Source: a virus
Length of the DNA stretch: 31,964 bases
Virus record (IMG/VR): IMGVR_UViG_3300042343_000286
Span: 1 to 31,964 of that record
Reading direction: 5' to 3' (one strand)
In this document: in pieces, positions 30,576 to 31,964 of the stretch
Numbering within the stretch: the stretch's first letter is position 1
Layout of the letters: every line of letters starts with the position of its first letter
Program-made: the position numbers and the translations under genes
The notes under the pieces: model-generated
The model's database searches: none
Told to the model about the DNA's origin: nothing
What the model saw: only the letters and a program-made list of their open reading frames with translations

Positions 30576-31964
30576 TTAATTAATTGTTAACGCTGCGCCA
30601 GTGTTTTGTAAACGTACTGGAATATAAATGAACTCAATTGCTTTAACTGGTTGAATTGCAATATCAATCCACAACTCGTTAGAATCAATACGTAACGGAG
30701 TGTTGTTGGTTGTATCGCAAACTACCAAGAAATCATAGATACCACGTTTAGCAACTAAGTCATTAAACACTGAATCAAATGCCGCTTTAACTTGGCTACG
30801 TGTAATAGTATCATTTGGTTCAAATATAAACGGTGCAGCTAGTTTTGCTAATACTGTACGTAAGTACACCACTAAACGAGCTACGTTAATACGATCCATT
30901 GCACTTGCTGATGCTGAACGTGTTTTTTGACCGTATGCAACTAAGCCTACGCCCGGAAGTACTGTTAATGGGTTAATGCTGTTTCTGTAAAGAACATCAC
31001 GTAGACCATTTGTAACTCCGATACTTACATATACGTTGTCATTGTTACGATCAACATAACCAATGCTTGATACGTTATCAATTAAGCCACGACGTACACC
31101 AGCTGGTGCAAACCACGGATAGCTAACTGCATCACTACGGATTATTGTACGCAACATCATATGACTTGGCGGAACAACTACTGAGTTACCATCTAAGTTA
31201 GTTGCTAAACCACTTGGATAGTAAACACCTAGATATTCACTACGGCTTACTAGGCCAGTTTCGCCATTGTCTGCAGCAAGGTTAACATTACGTGCCCAAT
31301 TGTCAATCGATGTACTGTCTGATGGTAAATCAATTGGACTATCACCAATAATGAACGCTGTGTTTACACGATCGTTATTTAAAGTGATCATGTCTTGGAT
31401 TAATTCTGTGTAACCCGGGCAGCAAATTAAGTTAAACTGTGTTTGGTCTTCACGTAATGTTGTGCTTGATGCAATAGCAGCTTTCAATGCTTCTGTAACT
31501 ACGCTACGTTGTGCTTTGTAACCAAAATATGGAATACCTGTAGTCGGATCTTCACCGCTAGCACTTACCCATGCATCAGCTTCTGTACTACCGACTGCGA
31601 CTAATTCTGCACTTGTAAAGTAATCTGTCTTAAATGATTTTACATTATAACCACTGCGACGTGTATTAAACAATAATGTACCACGTGCATATAGTTGATA
31701 ATCAGGAGCATCTGGATCTAAATGATCGCTAGTTAGTAAACCAACAATACTCGGTAGTGTATCTGTAATAACATTTACATTGCCAGTTGCTGACCAACGT
31801 GCATCTGCAAATAAAATACCGTCTGCATCAACATTATCTGTATTGTCAATTAGCACCCATGATATGCCATTGTAGCGATATAGTGCTGGGAAGTTAGCCA
31901 AATCGCTTGTGTTAATCCACAAGTCGCCTGCTACTAGTTGACTAGCGCCGTCACTTTGTGTTGT
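30576..31964 (-). CDS. 18: Tail sheath protein gp18 (3' part)
   Basis: 462 codons of the C-terminal portion; the frame stays open to the right edge of the window, so the start lies outside. The part seen includes GDLWINTSDLANFPALYRYNGISWVLID (a domain usual in T4-like sheaths), PGVGLVAYGQKTR, RINVARLVVYLRTVLAKLAAPFIFEPND and the C-terminal WIDIAIQPVKAIEFIYIPVRLQNTGAAL. These last helices and strands form the conserved sheath core that contracts. The full T4 protein is 659 residues. An in-frame TTG at 31920-31922 is not the start, since coding continues upstream. It is followed by gp19 as in T4. Confidence 0.93.
   Translation of the reverse strand, partial: TTQSDGASQLVAGDLWINTSDLANFPALYRYNGISWVLIDNTDNVDADGILFADARWSATGNVNVITDTLPSIVGLLTSDHLDPDAPDYQLYARGTLLFNTRRSGYNVKSFKTDYFTSAELVAVGSTEADAWVSASGEDPTTGIPYFGYKAQRSVVTEALKAAIASSTTLREDQTQFNLICCPGYTELIQDMITLNNDRVNTAFIIGDSPIDLPSDSTSIDNWARNVNLAADNGETGLVSRSEYLGVYYPSGLATNLDGNSVVVPPSHMMLRTIIRSDAVSYPWFAPAGVRRGLIDNVSSIGYVDRNNDNVYVSIGVTNGLRDVLYRNSINPLTVLPGVGLVAYGQKTRSASASAMDRINVARLVVYLRTVLAKLAAPFIFEPNDTITRSQVKAAFDSVFNDLVAKRGIYDFLVVCDTTNNTPLRIDSNELWIDIAIQPVKAIEFIYIPVRLQNTGAALTIN

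Noticed and set aside
31920-31922. TTG as the start of the sheath gene
   Set aside because: The frame stays open to the right edge and the upstream codons continue a sheath-like sequence, so the gene is cut by the window.
1-31964. tRNA genes, CRISPR arrays, insertion sequences, attachment sites
   Set aside because: I looked for cloverleaf-like ends, regularly spaced repeats, transposase or integrase motifs and found none in the intergenic gaps, which are all under about 190 bases.

Overview
The window is a 32 kb piece of a T4-like myovirus (tailed phage with a contractile tail) that infects a Gram-negative bacterium. The evidence is a set of T4-type genes: tail sheath (gp18), tail tube (gp19), a second tube-fold protein, head completion protein gp4, small and large terminase (gp16, gp17), ssDNA-binding protein (gp32), UvsX and UvsY. 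Every gene reads on the minus strand, genes are tightly packed and often overlap by ATGA, and an octamer close to the T4 late promoter (TATAAATA, here mostly GATAAATA) recurs in front of genes. The sequence is AT-rich. The two porins look like those of betaproteobacteria, so a betaproteobacterial host such as a Methylophilaceae or Burkholderiales lineage is a guess, not a result. I see no integrase, tRNA or CRISPR array.

Read in the direction of transcription (right to left): 31964-28248 is a tail block (sheath, tube, tube-like baseplate protein, a small structural-type protein). 28248-21942 is a head and packaging block (gp4, small terminase, several virion-type proteins, large terminase). 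21929-19701 is a long structural-type protein. 19632-18274 is a stand-alone radical SAM gene with its own promoter. 18086-13522 is a recombination block (gp32, uvsX, an 81-residue protein, uvsY) running into a methyltransferase and a nucleotidyltransferase-cupin fusion. 13519-8755 is an accessory block: a possible capsid-targeted protein, a beta-rich protein, a glycosyltransferase, an RNA polymerase omega-like protein, an SGNH-type protein and a methyltransferase. 8606-2776 is a tightly coupled metabolic operon: 2-oxoglutarate/Fe(II) dioxygenase, membrane fatty-acid desaturase, B12-type radical SAM enzyme, flavodoxin-like quinone reductase and S-adenosylhomocysteine hydrolase. 2622-1 holds a general porin, then PstS and the start of a phosphate-selective porin behind a probable Pho box.

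The most unusual parts are: (i) the five-gene redox/one-carbon operon, which looks like a small biosynthetic pathway carried by a phage; (ii) a phosphate-starvation cassette that supplies both an outer-membrane phosphate pore and the periplasmic binding protein and appears to be read by the host PhoB; (iii) an omega-like RNA polymerase subunit; (iv) a family of proteins with N-termini resembling the T4 capsid-targeting sequence; (v) a predicted pseudoknot in the gp32 leader at about the position of the T4 autoregulatory one.

No stretch over about 190 bases lacks a gene. The longest gaps are 18087-18273 (gp32 leader), 2623-2775, 8607-8754 and 1274-1413, and each carries regulatory structure described below.
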